Source: VFJJ01 sp031362415
Lineage (GTDB): Bacteria; Actinomycetota; Acidimicrobiia; IMCC26256; VFJJ01
DNA length: 64,000 bases
Assembly (NCBI GenBank): GCA_031362415.1
Contig: JANLSK010000329.1
Location: forward strand, 23,382-87,381
Direction of reading: 5' to 3'
Shown in pieces: positions 49,473 to 58,298 of the stretch. The notes under the pieces are model-generated. The model worked only from the letters and a program-made list of their open reading frames with translations, searched no databases and was not told the origin of the DNA. A program made the position numbers and the translations under genes. Position 1 is the first letter of the stretch; each line of letters starts with the position of its first letter.

Positions 49473-50324
49473 ATGCGAGAGCTCGCGGGGCGCACCGCCG
49501 TGGTCACCGGGGCGGCGAGCGGCATCGGGCTGGCGTTGGCCCGCCGGTTCGCAGCCGAGGGCATGTCGGTGGTGATGGCCGACGTCGAGACGGCCGCGCT
49601 CGACGAAGCGGTGGCGAACCTGCCCGGTGCTGCCGAGCCCGTGCTCGGCCGGGTGTGCGACGTACGCGATCCGGCTGCGGTGTCTGCGCTGGCCGACGCC
49701 GCAGAAGCGATGTTCGGCCCCGTGCACGTGCTGTGCAACAACGCCGGCGTCGCCGCTTCGGGGCTCACCTGGACCCAGACCGTCGCCGACTACGAGTGGG
49801 TGCTCGGGGTGAACCTGTGGGGGGTCATCAACGGCATGCACGCCTTCGTGCCCCGGATGCTCGCAGGCGGCCACGAGGGTCACGTGGTGAACACGGCGTC
49901 GATGACCGGCATCGCGCCCGGCCCCGAGGTGGGCGCCTACGGCGCATCCAAGGCCGGCGTCATCGCCCTCACCGAATCGCTCCAGCAGGACTTCGCCGCC
50001 GTCGGCTCACGCTTGCGGGCCCACGTGCTCGTGCCCAGCTTCACTCGTAGCCGCATCCTCGAATCGGCCCGCAACCGACCCGGAGCAGCGCCCGGGGGAG
50101 CGGCGCCCGCCGCTGGTGACGCCGTGCGGGTCGCCGCTCAGGCGTCGATGGCCCAGGCCCAGTCGGCCGAGCACGTCGCCGAGGTCGTCGTCGACGGGCT
50201 GCATCACGATCGGTTCTGGCTCATCCCCGATCCGCGGGCGATGGCCCGCGTCGAGCGTCGCCATCAGCAGATGCGAGCCGACGCGGCTGCAGTCTCTATC
50301 GAACAAGCCGTCGAACAAGGCTGA
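49473..50324 (+). CDS. Short-chain dehydrogenase/reductase
   Basis: A 283-residue classical SDR. The cofactor loop TGAASGIG is at 12-19, an acidic Asp after strand 2 (MADVET) points to NAD, and NNAG is at 89-92. The catalytic residues are S143, Y156 and K160 (NTASMTGIAPG, GAYGASK). The C-terminus has an extra Met/Ala/Arg-rich tail. It would oxidise a hydroxy group. The start ATG is at 49473 and the BKACE gene follows after 10 bp. It is divergent from the ligase across a KstR-like operator, so both are likely controlled together. Confidence 0.9.
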   Translation: MRELAGRTAVVTGAASGIGLALARRFAAEGMSVVMADVETAALDEAVANLPGAAEPVLGRVCDVRDPAAVSALADAAEAMFGPVHVLCNNAGVAASGLTWTQTVADYEWVLGVNLWGVINGMHAFVPRMLAGGHEGHVVNTASMTGIAPGPEVGAYGASKAGVIALTESLQQDFAAVGSRLRAHVLVPSFTRSRILESARNRPGAAPGGAAPAAGDAVRVAAQASMAQAQSAEHVAEVVVDGLHHDRFWLIPDPRAMARVERRHQQMRADAAAVSIEQAVEQG

Positions 50325-50334
50325 GGAGCGGGGC

Positions 50335-51267
50335 ATGGGACATCGTCGAGACGAGCCGGTGATCGTCGAGGTGGCGCTCAACGGCGCCACCAGGCGTGAG
50401 CGCAACCCGCATGTGCCCGTCACGCCGGCCGAGATCGCCGCCGATGGCTTAACCTGTCTCGAAGCGGGCGCCTCGATCGTGCACCAGCATGACGAGCACG
50501 GCGATCCCCGAGGGATGGCCGCCGACAGCCTCTCGGCGTACCGCGAGATTCTCGGAGCCCGGCCCGACGCCATCTGCTACCCCACCACCAGCTGGGGTGG
50601 GCCCATCGAGCAGCGCTGGAGCCACCACTTCACGCTCCACGAGGCCGGGGTGCTGCGGGTGGCGTTCGTCGATCCCGGTTCGGTCAACCTGGGAGGTGCC
50701 GACGCCGACGGCATGCCCATCCCGTCGGAGTTCGTGTATACCAACACGTTCCGCGACATCGTCTGGAAGTTCGACCAATGCCGGACACTCGGCCTGGGGC
50801 CGTCGATGGCGATCTTCGAGCCCGGGTTCCTCAGGGTCGCGCTGGCCTACGAACAGGCCGGTGCCATGCCAATCGGTGCATTCATCAAACTGTATTTTGG
50901 CGGGGGTGTCGGTTACCTCGGGGGAACGGGTGGCCTGTCCTTCGGCTTGCCGCCGACCCGCCCGTCGCTCGACGCCTACCTGGCCATGCTCGACGGCTCG
51001 CAGCTGCCCTGGGCGGTGGCCGTCCTCGGAGGCGACGTGATCGAGTCGGGAATGGCCCGGTGGGCTCTGGCTGAAGGCGGCCATCTCCGGGTGGGGTTGG
51101 AGGACTTCGCAGGCCGTCCCGGGCACAAGCCCGGCAATCTCGAGCTCGTCGAGCAGGCGGTGGCGCTGTGCCGCGAGGCCGGCCGCCCCGTGGCCACACC
51201 CGACGAAGCCGCAGCCATCCTCGGGATACCGGCCCGCTCGACGTTGGCGCCGAGCACGCCGGCCTGA
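50335..51267 (+). CDS. BKACE family enzyme (DUF849)
   Basis: A 310-residue beta-keto acid cleavage enzyme. Members split a beta-keto acid with acetyl-CoA in a zinc-dependent reaction, giving acetoacetate and an acyl-CoA. The zinc His pair is in ASIVHQHDEHGDP (H50, H52), the conserved Glu is in VGLEDFAGRPG and the Asn/Gly-rich ends follow (FGGGVGYLGGTGGLSFGLPP). Substrate specificity varies in this family. The start ATG at 50335 has GAGGAG upstream. Together with the SDR, it would turn a hydroxy acid into an acyl-CoA plus acetoacetate (inference). Confidence 0.88.
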   Translation: MGHRRDEPVIVEVALNGATRRERNPHVPVTPAEIAADGLTCLEAGASIVHQHDEHGDPRGMAADSLSAYREILGARPDAICYPTTSWGGPIEQRWSHHFTLHEAGVLRVAFVDPGSVNLGGADADGMPIPSEFVYTNTFRDIVWKFDQCRTLGLGPSMAIFEPGFLRVALAYEQAGAMPIGAFIKLYFGGGVGYLGGTGGLSFGLPPTRPSLDAYLAMLDGSQLPWAVAVLGGDVIESGMARWALAEGGHLRVGLEDFAGRPGHKPGNLELVEQAVALCREAGRPVATPDEAAAILGIPARSTLAPSTPA

Positions 51268-51311
51268 GCGCTGCGTCGCGCCGACCGCCGACCGCCGACC
51301 GCCGCGTCTCG

Positions 51312-52262
51312 TCAGGTCACGGGGTTGAGCGCGGGATCGCCGGCGAGGACGGCCACCACGTTGGCGCAGGCCATACGGGCCATCAGGGTGCGGGTCTCGA
51401 CCGAGGCCGACCCGATGTGCGGGAGGAGCACGGTGCGCGGCGCGGCCAGCAGCCGAGGATGCACCACCGGCTCGTGCTCGTACACGTCGAGCCCGGCGGC
51501 GAAGAGTCGGCCCTCCTCGAGCGCGATCGCCAAGGCCTCCTCGTCGACGACGGAGCCTCGGGCGGTGTTCACGAGCACCGCCGTGGGCTTCATGCGCCGG
51601 AGGCGAGCGGCATCGATCAGATGGTGCGTGGCCGGCCCGAGGGGGACGTGCACGCTCACGATGTCGGACCGTTCGAGCAGCTCGTCGAGGTCGGCCACGT
51701 AGCCCGGCTCGCCTGTGGGCTGACGGGCGTGGTGGAGCACGTCCATGGCGAAACCCTTGGCCCGTCTGGCGACGGCACGACCGATCCGTCCGTGACCCAC
51801 GATCCCGAGCGTGGCTCCGGTGACGTCGCGGCCGAGGTAGCTGAGGATCGACCAGCTCGTCCAACGGCCACCACGCAGATCGGCCTCGGCGCTCGAGCAC
51901 AGCCGTGACGCCGCAAGAATGAGCATGAACGCCAGGTCGGCCGTCGTCTCGGTGAGCACGCCGGGCGTGTTGGTGATGGCGATGCCATGCGCTCGTGCGG
52001 CCGCGACGTCGATGTTGTCGTAGCCGACGGCCACGTTGGCCACGACACGCAGCCGGCCACCCCGGGCTCCGGCGGCGAGCACGTCGGCATCGACCCGGTC
52101 GGTCAACAGCACGACCAGCGCGTCGTGCTCGGCCGCCGCCCGGGCCAGCTCGGGCCCGGTGAGAGGAGTGTCGACGGCCCGCACCACAGGCTCGATTCCC
52201 GCGCTCAGCAAGGGTTCGAGGCCGCCGTCGGGCACGTGGCGGGTGACGAGAACCGACGGCAT
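51312..52262 (-). CDS. D-2-hydroxyacid dehydrogenase
   Basis: A 316-residue enzyme of the D-isomer-specific 2-hydroxyacid dehydrogenase family. The Rossmann loop is GIVGHGRIGRAVA (153-166). The catalytic trio is R235 (NTARGSVVDEEAL), E264 (DVYEHEP) and H282 (LLPHIGSAS). It reduces a 2-keto acid such as glyoxylate, hydroxypyruvate or pyruvate with NAD(P)H; the exact substrate is unknown. It converges with the BKACE gene and is divergent from the KstR-like regulator, 144 bp apart. Confidence 0.92.
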   Translation of the reverse strand: MPSVLVTRHVPDGGLEPLLSAGIEPVVRAVDTPLTGPELARAAAEHDALVVLLTDRVDADVLAAGARGGRLRVVANVAVGYDNIDVAAARAHGIAITNTPGVLTETTADLAFMLILAASRLCSSAEADLRGGRWTSWSILSYLGRDVTGATLGIVGHGRIGRAVARRAKGFAMDVLHHARQPTGEPGYVADLDELLERSDIVSVHVPLGPATHHLIDAARLRRMKPTAVLVNTARGSVVDEEALAIALEEGRLFAAGLDVYEHEPVVHPRLLAAPRTVLLPHIGSASVETRTLMARMACANVVAVLAGDPALNPVT

Positions 52263-52405
52263 GGGTGAGCTCCCTCGTTCGGCTGCACGAGATCGAGCTG
52301 GGCGCCCCGATCCGGTCCGGACACTAACCTTCGGTCCCGGGGACGGCGCCGGCGTGGCAACCTGCGCCCGTGATCCTCAACCTGGCCTGCCGCGCTTCGT
52401 GACCG

Positions 52406-53128
52406 ATGGATGCCGTGACTGCACCCGACGCTGTCTCCCACACCGAGCCCGGCACCGAGCTCGGGAGCCGCCCCGGTAGCCCTCCCGGACGAGATCGGGG
52501 CGGACGTCCGGCGCGCGATTCGAACCCACCCGACGAGGGTGCCGTCAATGGGGCGCAGGCCGAGCGACGCCAGCGCATCCTCGACGCCGCCGTGGCCCTG
52601 GCCCGCACGGGTGGCTACGACGCCGTGCAGATGCGCGAGGTCGCAGCCTCGGCCGAGGTCGCGCTCGGAACGCTGTACCGCTACTTCCCGTCCAAGGAGC
52701 ACCTGCTCGTCTCGGTGCTGCACGACCGGGTCCGGGCGATGACGGTGTTCCGTGCGCAGCGGCCCCTCGTGGGCGACGATCCCAGCGACCGGGTGGTCGA
52801 GCTGCTCCGTTGGGCCACCCGTGCACTGCAGACCGAGCCGCTGCTGACGGGGGCCTCGCTGCAAGCCTTCGTGTCGCCCGAGCCGTCGCTGGCCGAGGTG
52901 GTGCGGGCCACACGCGACGCGACGACGGCGGTCATCGTGGAGGCCATGCACCCCGGACCGGCCAGCACTGCCGACGTCAACGTGGCCCGATACCTCCAGT
53001 ACCTGTGGATGTCGTGTCTCACCTCGTGGATCAACGGCGCGTCGACTGCGGTCGAGGCGCTCGATGAGCTCGAGGACGCCGCCCGCATGTTGTTGAGCGG
53101 CGCCGCGGCCCGCGCCGCCGACGGCTGA
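52406..53128 (+). CDS. TetR-family regulator, KstR-like
   Basis: A 240-residue TetR regulator. The DNA-binding part (about 52-95) reads RRQRILDAAVALARTGGYDA, then VQMREVAASAEVALG, then TLYRYFPSKEHLLV, very close to the HTH of mycobacterial KstR. In KstR this controls cholesterol-ring and side-chain genes and is released by 3-oxo-cholestenoyl-CoA-type ligands. The C-terminal domain with LLTGASLQAFVSPEP and YLQYLWMSCLTSWING would bind the ligand. The first ~50 residues are an Asp/Pro/Gly-rich extension, and an internal start near GAVNGAQAERRQ is possible. Two KstR-like sites in the window (6084, 49310) are its natural candidate targets. Confidence 0.85.
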   Translation: MDAVTAPDAVSHTEPGTELGSRPGSPPGRDRGGRPARDSNPPDEGAVNGAQAERRQRILDAAVALARTGGYDAVQMREVAASAEVALGTLYRYFPSKEHLLVSVLHDRVRAMTVFRAQRPLVGDDPSDRVVELLRWATRALQTEPLLTGASLQAFVSPEPSLAEVVRATRDATTAVIVEAMHPGPASTADVNVARYLQYLWMSCLTSWINGASTAVEALDELEDAARMLLSGAAARAADG

Positions 53129-53216
53129 CGCCTCCGAAGGTACCCGGCGGCCTCAGGGGATGTCCCTCATGGTGGCTGCGGTCTGGAACCCCGGCCAGCC
53201 TTGGCACAATGGGAGG

Positions 53217-54650
53217 ATGAAGGTCTTCCCGCGGCGCCGTCTCGTCCTGGTCCTGGCCGCGCTGGCGCTGGTTGGCGTGGGCTGCTCCGACCCCGACGAG
53301 GGCTCGTCGCCGTCGGCGTCCACGAAGCCGGGCTCGGCCGCCGAGATCGGGATCACCGTCGGTGCCGGCGACCCGGCCGACGCCGGCGAAGCCGCTGCCA
53401 CGGGCGAGCCCGATGCCACCGTGTCGGCGAGTGCCGATGGGGCCGGTTCGGGCGCGTCGTGCGCGGCGACGAGCGCGACTCCCGAGGGCGAAGCCACCCC
53501 GCTCAGCACGCTCCAGGAGGCGGGCGCCGACGGACCCCGCGTCGACGCCGCCGTGTACCCGCGGCCCGATCACGAGGGCAACCCCTGGTCGCAATGGGGT
53601 CAGGGGGTCGCCTTGGCCGACGGCCGGTTCTTCTCCGGGATCGGCGACCACCTGGGCATCGACGGATCGTCGTACCTGTTCGTCTACGACCCCGTCACCA
53701 ACGCCATCACCCGCTTCGCCGACGTGCCCGAGGTGGTGGGCCACGTCCCGGGCGACTGGGGGTACGGCAAGATCCACTCCCAGATGGTCGTCGGCCCCGA
53801 CTGCGCGATCTACGCGACCACCTACTGGGGCACCCGGCGGGGCCTCGAGTTCGCCGGTTCGTACCGGGGCGACTGGCTCGTGCGTATCGATCCGTCCGAC
53901 TACTCGGTGGCGCCGGTGGCGGTACCGCTCGTAAACCACGGGATCCCGTCGATGGCCGGTGGTCCTGACGGTCAGCTGTATGTGGAGGCCGTCGACCCTC
54001 TGGCCGAGGCCGACGGCGGCGACACGGGCGTGTTCGCGGTGCTCGACCCGACGTCGGGCCAGCCGGTCTTCTCCACCGAAGCCTCGGTGCATCCGGGTTT
54101 CCGCAACATCCTGGTGGACGCTCGCGGCCGGGCCCACGTCTCGGTGGGTGAGAACGAGATCATGACCTACGACCCCGAGACCGGTTCGTTCGGGCCCACC
54201 GATGTCGAGTTCCCGGCCGGCGACTTCATCCGGGCGTCGACCGTCCCCGGTCCCGATGGCACGGTCTACGGGGTCATGGACGGCTCACGCGCGCTGTTCT
54301 CGGTGGCCGCCGACGGCACCGTGGCGAGCCTGGGCACCGCCCCGGGCTACACGACCTCCCTTGCCCTGCACCCCGACGGCTCCCGGCTCTACTTCGTTCC
54401 CGGCGCGCACGGTGGCGCCTACGAGGACGGCACCCCGGTGATCGAGGTCGACACCGAGACCGGCGAGCAGACGATCCTGGTGAGGCTCAATGACCTGGCC
54501 GAGGATCAGCTCGGGCTCACCCTCGGAGGCACCTACGACATCGCCGTCGACCCGTCGGGTGCACGGATCAACGTGGGGCTCAACGCCGGGATCACCCGCG
54601 ACGAACCGTGGGGTGAGGTCGTGCTCGCCGTCATCACCCTGGACGACTGA
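53217..54650 (+). CDS. Lipoprotein with WD/kelch-like beta-propeller
   Basis: A 477-residue lipoprotein. The start ATG at 53217 directly follows GGGAGG, too close to be a usual ribosome binding site, and an AATG-bearing promoter-like stretch is immediately upstream, so a leaderless message is possible. The signal peptide KVFPRRRLVLVLAALALVGVGC ends in the lipobox Cys at residue 23; a Ser/Ala/Thr linker is next. The body holds propeller-like strands such as SSYLFVYDPVTNAITRFADV, GQLYVEAVDPL, DPTSGQPVFSTE and HPDGSRLYFVPGAHGGAYED (first half HPDGSRLYFVPG). The next gene, one base downstream, encodes another propeller lipoprotein. The role is unknown. Confidence 0.8.
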   Translation: MKVFPRRRLVLVLAALALVGVGCSDPDEGSSPSASTKPGSAAEIGITVGAGDPADAGEAAATGEPDATVSASADGAGSGASCAATSATPEGEATPLSTLQEAGADGPRVDAAVYPRPDHEGNPWSQWGQGVALADGRFFSGIGDHLGIDGSSYLFVYDPVTNAITRFADVPEVVGHVPGDWGYGKIHSQMVVGPDCAIYATTYWGTRRGLEFAGSYRGDWLVRIDPSDYSVAPVAVPLVNHGIPSMAGGPDGQLYVEAVDPLAEADGGDTGVFAVLDPTSGQPVFSTEASVHPGFRNILVDARGRAHVSVGENEIMTYDPETGSFGPTDVEFPAGDFIRASTVPGPDGTVYGVMDGSRALFSVAADGTVASLGTAPGYTTSLALHPDGSRLYFVPGAHGGAYEDGTPVIEVDTETGEQTILVRLNDLAEDQLGLTLGGTYDIAVDPSGARINVGLNAGITRDEPWGEVVLAVITLDD

Positions 54651-54651
54651 G

Positions 54652-56457
54652 ATGGCCCGATGTCCTCGTCGGACGATCGCGGTCCTGGCTGCGGTCCTGT
54701 CCTTGGCGTCGTGCTCCAGCGACTCGGGATCCGGCGGCGACGGCGCTGGCTCCGAAGGCGGCAACGACACGGCCGCGGGGGAGTCCCCCCAGCCCGGGCA
54801 GGCTGCCGCAGCCGCGACCGAGAACGGGGTCGAGGCCGGGTCGGGCTCCGGCGGGACGGCCGGTGACGGCTCGGAGCCCGCTGCGACATCGGTGTGCCAG
54901 CCCGTCGGAACGCACGGTGCGTTCGATCCGGCAGGCGGCCCGTTGGCCTTCGTCGATGTCACCGACTCGAGCGGGCTCGTCGAGCCGCTCGCAGGAATGC
55001 ACGGCCATGCTGCCGCCGTCTCCGACGTGAATGCCGACGGCTGGGACGACCTGTTCGTCGGCACCTTCGCCGACCGCCCCGACGCCGACTATGCGCTACG
55101 CGGCGCTGTCGGGGCCTCACCCGATCGGCTGCTGCTCGGAGGGCCCGATGGGTTCCGGATCGACGAGACCTTCCCCGGCGAGCTGGGCCGCACCACAGCG
55201 GCGGCCTTCGCCGATCTCGATGCCGACGGCGACGTCGATCTCGTCCTGGCCCGGAACTCGCGCGATCGCGATCGGGGCCGGGCGGCAACCGTCGTGCTCC
55301 GTAACGACCAGGGGGCCTTCGTCGAGGCGGCCGTCCTCGGCTCCTACAGCGCCCGAGCCGTCGTCCCCGCCGATCTCGACGGCGACGGCGATCTCGACCT
55401 CACCGTGCTCGCCGATCGGTTCGGCGGTGACACCGCCACGCGCTGGTTCCGCAACGACGGGGCCCTCACGTTCGTCGACGCCTCGGCCGATGCCGGCCTG
55501 CCCGACGATCTGCGAGGTCTTGGCGCTGCCGGCGCCGACCTTTCGGGAGACGGTTGGCCTGATCTGTTCGTGGCTGGCGATGCCGGACGCAACCGATTGC
55601 TCGTGAACGACGGCGCCGGTCGTCTCGTCGAGCGCTCGATCGGGGCCTTCGATTGGCCCGTCTACGGCGAGGAAGACGACACCGCCGGGGTGGCCGTCGC
55701 CGACCTCGACCGCAACGGCCGTCTCGACCTCGTGGTCGGCCATCACTACACGTCGACGCTCGATTTCGATGAGCGGGTGCCCGTGCGGGTCTACCTGAAC
55801 CGGGGTGTCGACGGCGACGGGGTCCCGGAGTTCGAGGATGTCACCGAACGTACGGGCCTTCCGAGCTTCGCCACCAAGGCCCCCGATGTGCAGATCGCCG
55901 ACTTCGACGCTGACGGCTGGCCCGATCTGCTCACGACGGCCTCGGCGGGCGACGGCGCCCAACCGGCGATCTTGCGTCACTTAGGGCTGGTCGACGGCGT
56001 CCCGCAATTCGAGGTCCCCGACGGGCTCGGAGACGCCCAGTACTGGGTGAGCTCGGTGGTGTTCGACGCCGATCGCGACGGCCGTCTCGACGTGTTCGTC
56101 GTCGAGTGGGAGCCGGCGCTGCCGTCGCTGCTGCTGCGTAACGACGGGCCGGTGGGGCACTGGCTCTCGGTCGTCGGTGCGCCCGTGGGGTCGACGGTCG
56201 AGGTGTTCGAGCCCGGGCGGGCGGGTGATGCGGATGCGCTCGTGGGGGCCCAGCCCGTCGTCGCCAACGGCGGCTACGGCGCCGGCTACCGCTCGGAGGT
56301 GTGGTTCGGGCTTGGTCCGCTCGAGGGGGTCGATGTGCGCATCACGAGCCCGGCCGGGTCCGACAACTTCGGGGGCTCCACGGTGGTCGAGGCCGTCGCC
56401 GCCGACCAGCGCATCTCACTCGCCGCCGCCACCACCACCACGAGCAACTGCCAGTAG
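54652..56457 (+). CDS. FG-GAP/VCBS-repeat lipoprotein with ASPIC/UnbV-like end
   Basis: A 601-residue lipoprotein. The lipobox LAAVLSLASC gives the acylated cysteine at about residue 21, followed by a Gly/Ser/Ala linker. From about residue 100 there are repeated calcium-type FG-GAP blades (ADLDADGDVDLVLAR, ADLDGDGDLDLTVLAD, ADFDADGWPDLLTT, VFDADRDGRLDVFVV), and the C-terminal stretch (LRNDGPVGHWLSVVGAPVG, WFGLGPLEGVDVRI) is the UnbV/ASPIC domain of the CRTAC1 type. The DxDxDG loops should bind calcium. It follows the previous propeller gene by one base. Such proteins are adhesins or surface scaffolds; the precise role is unknown. Confidence 0.88.
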   Translation: MARCPRRTIAVLAAVLSLASCSSDSGSGGDGAGSEGGNDTAAGESPQPGQAAAAATENGVEAGSGSGGTAGDGSEPAATSVCQPVGTHGAFDPAGGPLAFVDVTDSSGLVEPLAGMHGHAAAVSDVNADGWDDLFVGTFADRPDADYALRGAVGASPDRLLLGGPDGFRIDETFPGELGRTTAAAFADLDADGDVDLVLARNSRDRDRGRAATVVLRNDQGAFVEAAVLGSYSARAVVPADLDGDGDLDLTVLADRFGGDTATRWFRNDGALTFVDASADAGLPDDLRGLGAAGADLSGDGWPDLFVAGDAGRNRLLVNDGAGRLVERSIGAFDWPVYGEEDDTAGVAVADLDRNGRLDLVVGHHYTSTLDFDERVPVRVYLNRGVDGDGVPEFEDVTERTGLPSFATKAPDVQIADFDADGWPDLLTTASAGDGAQPAILRHLGLVDGVPQFEVPDGLGDAQYWVSSVVFDADRDGRLDVFVVEWEPALPSLLLRNDGPVGHWLSVVGAPVGSTVEVFEPGRAGDADALVGAQPVVANGGYGAGYRSEVWFGLGPLEGVDVRITSPAGSDNFGGSTVVEAVAADQRISLAAATTTTSNCQ

Positions 56458-56510
56458 ACGGTCGTATGCGCGCGACTTCTGGCAGTTGTTCGAGTCGGCG
56501 GGGCTCGAGG

Positions 56511-57185
56511 TCAGGAGAAGCCGGGGCGGCGAGTGGCCACGAACATGCCTTCGGCCTCGGCGGTGAGGAAGTCGTCGAAGGCGTAGAGCTGGCCCTTCAT
56601 GAAGAGGTGCTTGCCCTCGGTGCGCTCGACCCGGGCCCGGAACACCAGGTCCTCGTTGAGTGGTGTCGGACGGTGGTAGTGGATGGTCAACGTGCCGGTG
56701 ACCGCAGCCCGGATGTGGGCCCGGGCGGCCATGCCGAGCACCACGTCGAACACCCCAGCCACGTATCCGCCGTGCACCGCGCCGGGCGGGCCTTCGTAGG
56801 GGGGACCGAAACGGCCCCGTCCCACCGCCTGATCGCCATCGAGCGTGAGGACGATCGGCGGCGAGAGCGGGCTGGCCGCGCCCACGAACGGGTGCGCAGC
56901 AGCGCCGCGACCGGGATCGCCGGCGGCCAGGGGACCCTCGTAGCGGCTGGCGACGAGGGGACCGTCGACCAGTCCGGCCAAGCGTTCGAGCTCGTCGGCC
57001 ATGTCGGCGAGCCTGCCGTCGCGATGCTCACCGGCCACCAACCACGACGTGATGGTCCGCATGGCCGTGGCGACCCGACGCGCGTCCTCGGGACCACCTG
57101 TTGCCGCCGCAGCGGCGGCCTGCTCGTCGTCGGCCCCCTCGCCGGCTCCCTCGGACGTGGTGTTGCTGGTCGGTTCGCTCGTCAC
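56511..57185 (-). CDS. Hot-dog fold thioesterase-like protein
   Basis: A 224-residue PaaI-like protein with a GTG start at 57185. The N-terminal 75 residues (helical, Ala-rich) differ from the enzyme at 10674, but the hot-dog core matches: PPGAVHGGYVAGVFDVVLGMAA with the HGG motif, then VTGTLTIHYHRPTPL, VERTEGKHLFMKGQLY and AEAEGMFVATRR. It would cleave or hold acyl-CoAs. It is divergent from the LEH-like gene by 74 bp. The CoA-type role is likely, but the substrate is not known. Confidence 0.78.
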   Translation of the reverse strand: MTSEPTSNTTSEGAGEGADDEQAAAAAATGGPEDARRVATAMRTITSWLVAGEHRDGRLADMADELERLAGLVDGPLVASRYEGPLAAGDPGRGAAAHPFVGAASPLSPPIVLTLDGDQAVGRGRFGPPYEGPPGAVHGGYVAGVFDVVLGMAARAHIRAAVTGTLTIHYHRPTPLNEDLVFRARVERTEGKHLFMKGQLYAFDDFLTAEAEGMFVATRRPGFS

Positions 57186-57259
57186 GACGTGTGCTCCCCC
57201 CGTAGGCTCAGGCGAACGTACACCGATGATCGATCGAGAAGTCGAGAAGGAGCCCCGTC

Positions 57260-57649
57260 ATGGCCGAGACCCCCACCGAGCTCGTACAGCGGTTCTGCGA
57301 CGCCTGGAGCGCCCAACCCTTCGACGTCGCGGCGCTCGGTTCGTTCTTCTCCGACGACGCCGTGTACCACAACATCCCCATGGACCCCATGGTGGGCCGG
57401 GCCAACATCGAGGCCGGCATCGCCGGGTTCACGGCGGGCGTCGACGCCATGGAGTTCCGCATGGTGAACATCGTCGGTGCGGGGAACCTCGTGATGACCG
57501 AGCGGATCGACGCGTTCACCTACCCCAACGCCAAGGCCGCGCTCCCGGTCATGGGCGTCTTCGAGGTGGCCGACGGCAAGATCGTGGCCTGGCGCGACTA
57601 CTTCGACGTGCAGCAGTTCGCCAGCCAGTTGACCCCACCCGAGGGCTGA
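57260..57649 (+). CDS. Limonene-epoxide hydrolase / SnoaL-like protein
   Basis: A 129-residue protein of the LEH/SnoaL-like (NTF2) fold. The family triad is seen as Arg in MTERIDAFTY and the two Asp in the same segment and in WRDYFD; the LEH-like block is LPVMGVFEVADGKIVAWRDYFD (ends with GKI-x-x-WRDYFD). Limonene-1,2-epoxide hydrolases use Asp-Arg-Asp to open an epoxide with water, and close relatives in actinobacteria act on steroid or terpenoid substrates. The start ATG at 57260 has GAAGGAG upstream. Confidence 0.85.
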   Translation: MAETPTELVQRFCDAWSAQPFDVAALGSFFSDDAVYHNIPMDPMVGRANIEAGIAGFTAGVDAMEFRMVNIVGAGNLVMTERIDAFTYPNAKAALPVMGVFEVADGKIVAWRDYFDVQQFASQLTPPEG

Positions 57650-57738
57650 GCCTCGGTCTGGTTTGCCCGAGCGGGATGGTCATCGACCCCCTGCTCGCGT
57701 GAGTATCGTCGGGGATCCGCCGACGAGGAGCCGTCCCG

Positions 57739-58275
57739 ATGAGCTACACGCCGCCGCCCCCGCCGCCCCCTGGTGGCAGCTTCCCGCCCCCGCCTGCGGG
57801 GGGTGGCTTTCCCCCTCCCGGTGGCTTTCCCCCTCCCGGCGGTGGCTTCCCTCCCCCGGGCGGTCTTCCGCCTCTGGGCGGTGGCTTTCCGTCGCCCGGA
57901 GGGTTTCCGCCCCCGAATCCCTATGGCCCACCGTCGCATCGTCCGCTCGCTTCGAGGGGTCGTCGCTTCGGAGGCGCGTTGTTGTCCCTGCTCCTCATGA
58001 TCGTGACGCTGGGCATCGGCTACCTGATCTGGACCTTGGTCCTCTGGAGTCAAGGCCTGACGCCAGCCAAGAAGATCATGAAGATGCGGGTGGTGAAGGC
58101 GGCAACGGCTCAGCCGGCCACGTGGGGCGACATGGCGTTGCGCCAACTGGTCGGTCAGTGGCTGCTGAACTTCATCCCGCTGTACGGCCTGGTGGCCGCG
58201 CTGATGATCTTCGGTGACGGCAACCGCTGCGCCTGGGACCGGATTGCCGGCACCGTGGTCGTCGACGAGCGTTGA
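57739..58275 (+). CDS. RDD-family membrane protein with proline-rich tail
   Basis: A 178-residue protein. The first 60 residues are proline/glycine tandem repeats (PPPPPGGSFPPPPAGGGF type), encoded by near-identical 15-18 bp repeats, and should be cytoplasmic or surface-linked. The rest is an RDD domain: SRGRRFGGALLSLLLMIVTLG as the first helix, WTLVLWSQGLTPAKKIMKMRV, and a second helix with LLNFIPLYGLVAALMIFGDGNRCAWDRIAGTVVV (RDD-like final D-x-x-A-G). RDD proteins are of uncertain role, some being linked to sodium/proton antiport or to septum-related proline-rich partners. The gene converges with the FtsH-like gene. Confidence 0.85.
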   Translation: MSYTPPPPPPPGGSFPPPPAGGGFPPPGGFPPPGGGFPPPGGLPPLGGGFPSPGGFPPPNPYGPPSHRPLASRGRRFGGALLSLLLMIVTLGIGYLIWTLVLWSQGLTPAKKIMKMRVVKAATAQPATWGDMALRQLVGQWLLNFIPLYGLVAALMIFGDGNRCAWDRIAGTVVVDER

Positions 58276-58278
58276 CCG

Positions 58279-58298
58279 CCTGAGAATCGAGCCTCAGG
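58279..58298. terminator. Short hairpin between convergent genes
   Basis: CCTGAG (58279-58284) pairs with CTCAGG (58293-58298) across an 8-base loop, right between the RDD gene stop and the FtsH-like gene stop. It partly overlaps the latter stop. The small stem is a plausible bidirectional terminator. Confidence 0.4.

Noticed and set aside
52490..52535. Reverse strand looks like a tRNA T-arm (GGGTTCGAATCG...) upstream of the KstR-like gene
   Set aside because: Only four of five T-stem pairs form and no acceptor, D or anticodon arm fits upstream. It lies in the coding N-terminal extension of the regulator, so it is a chance match.
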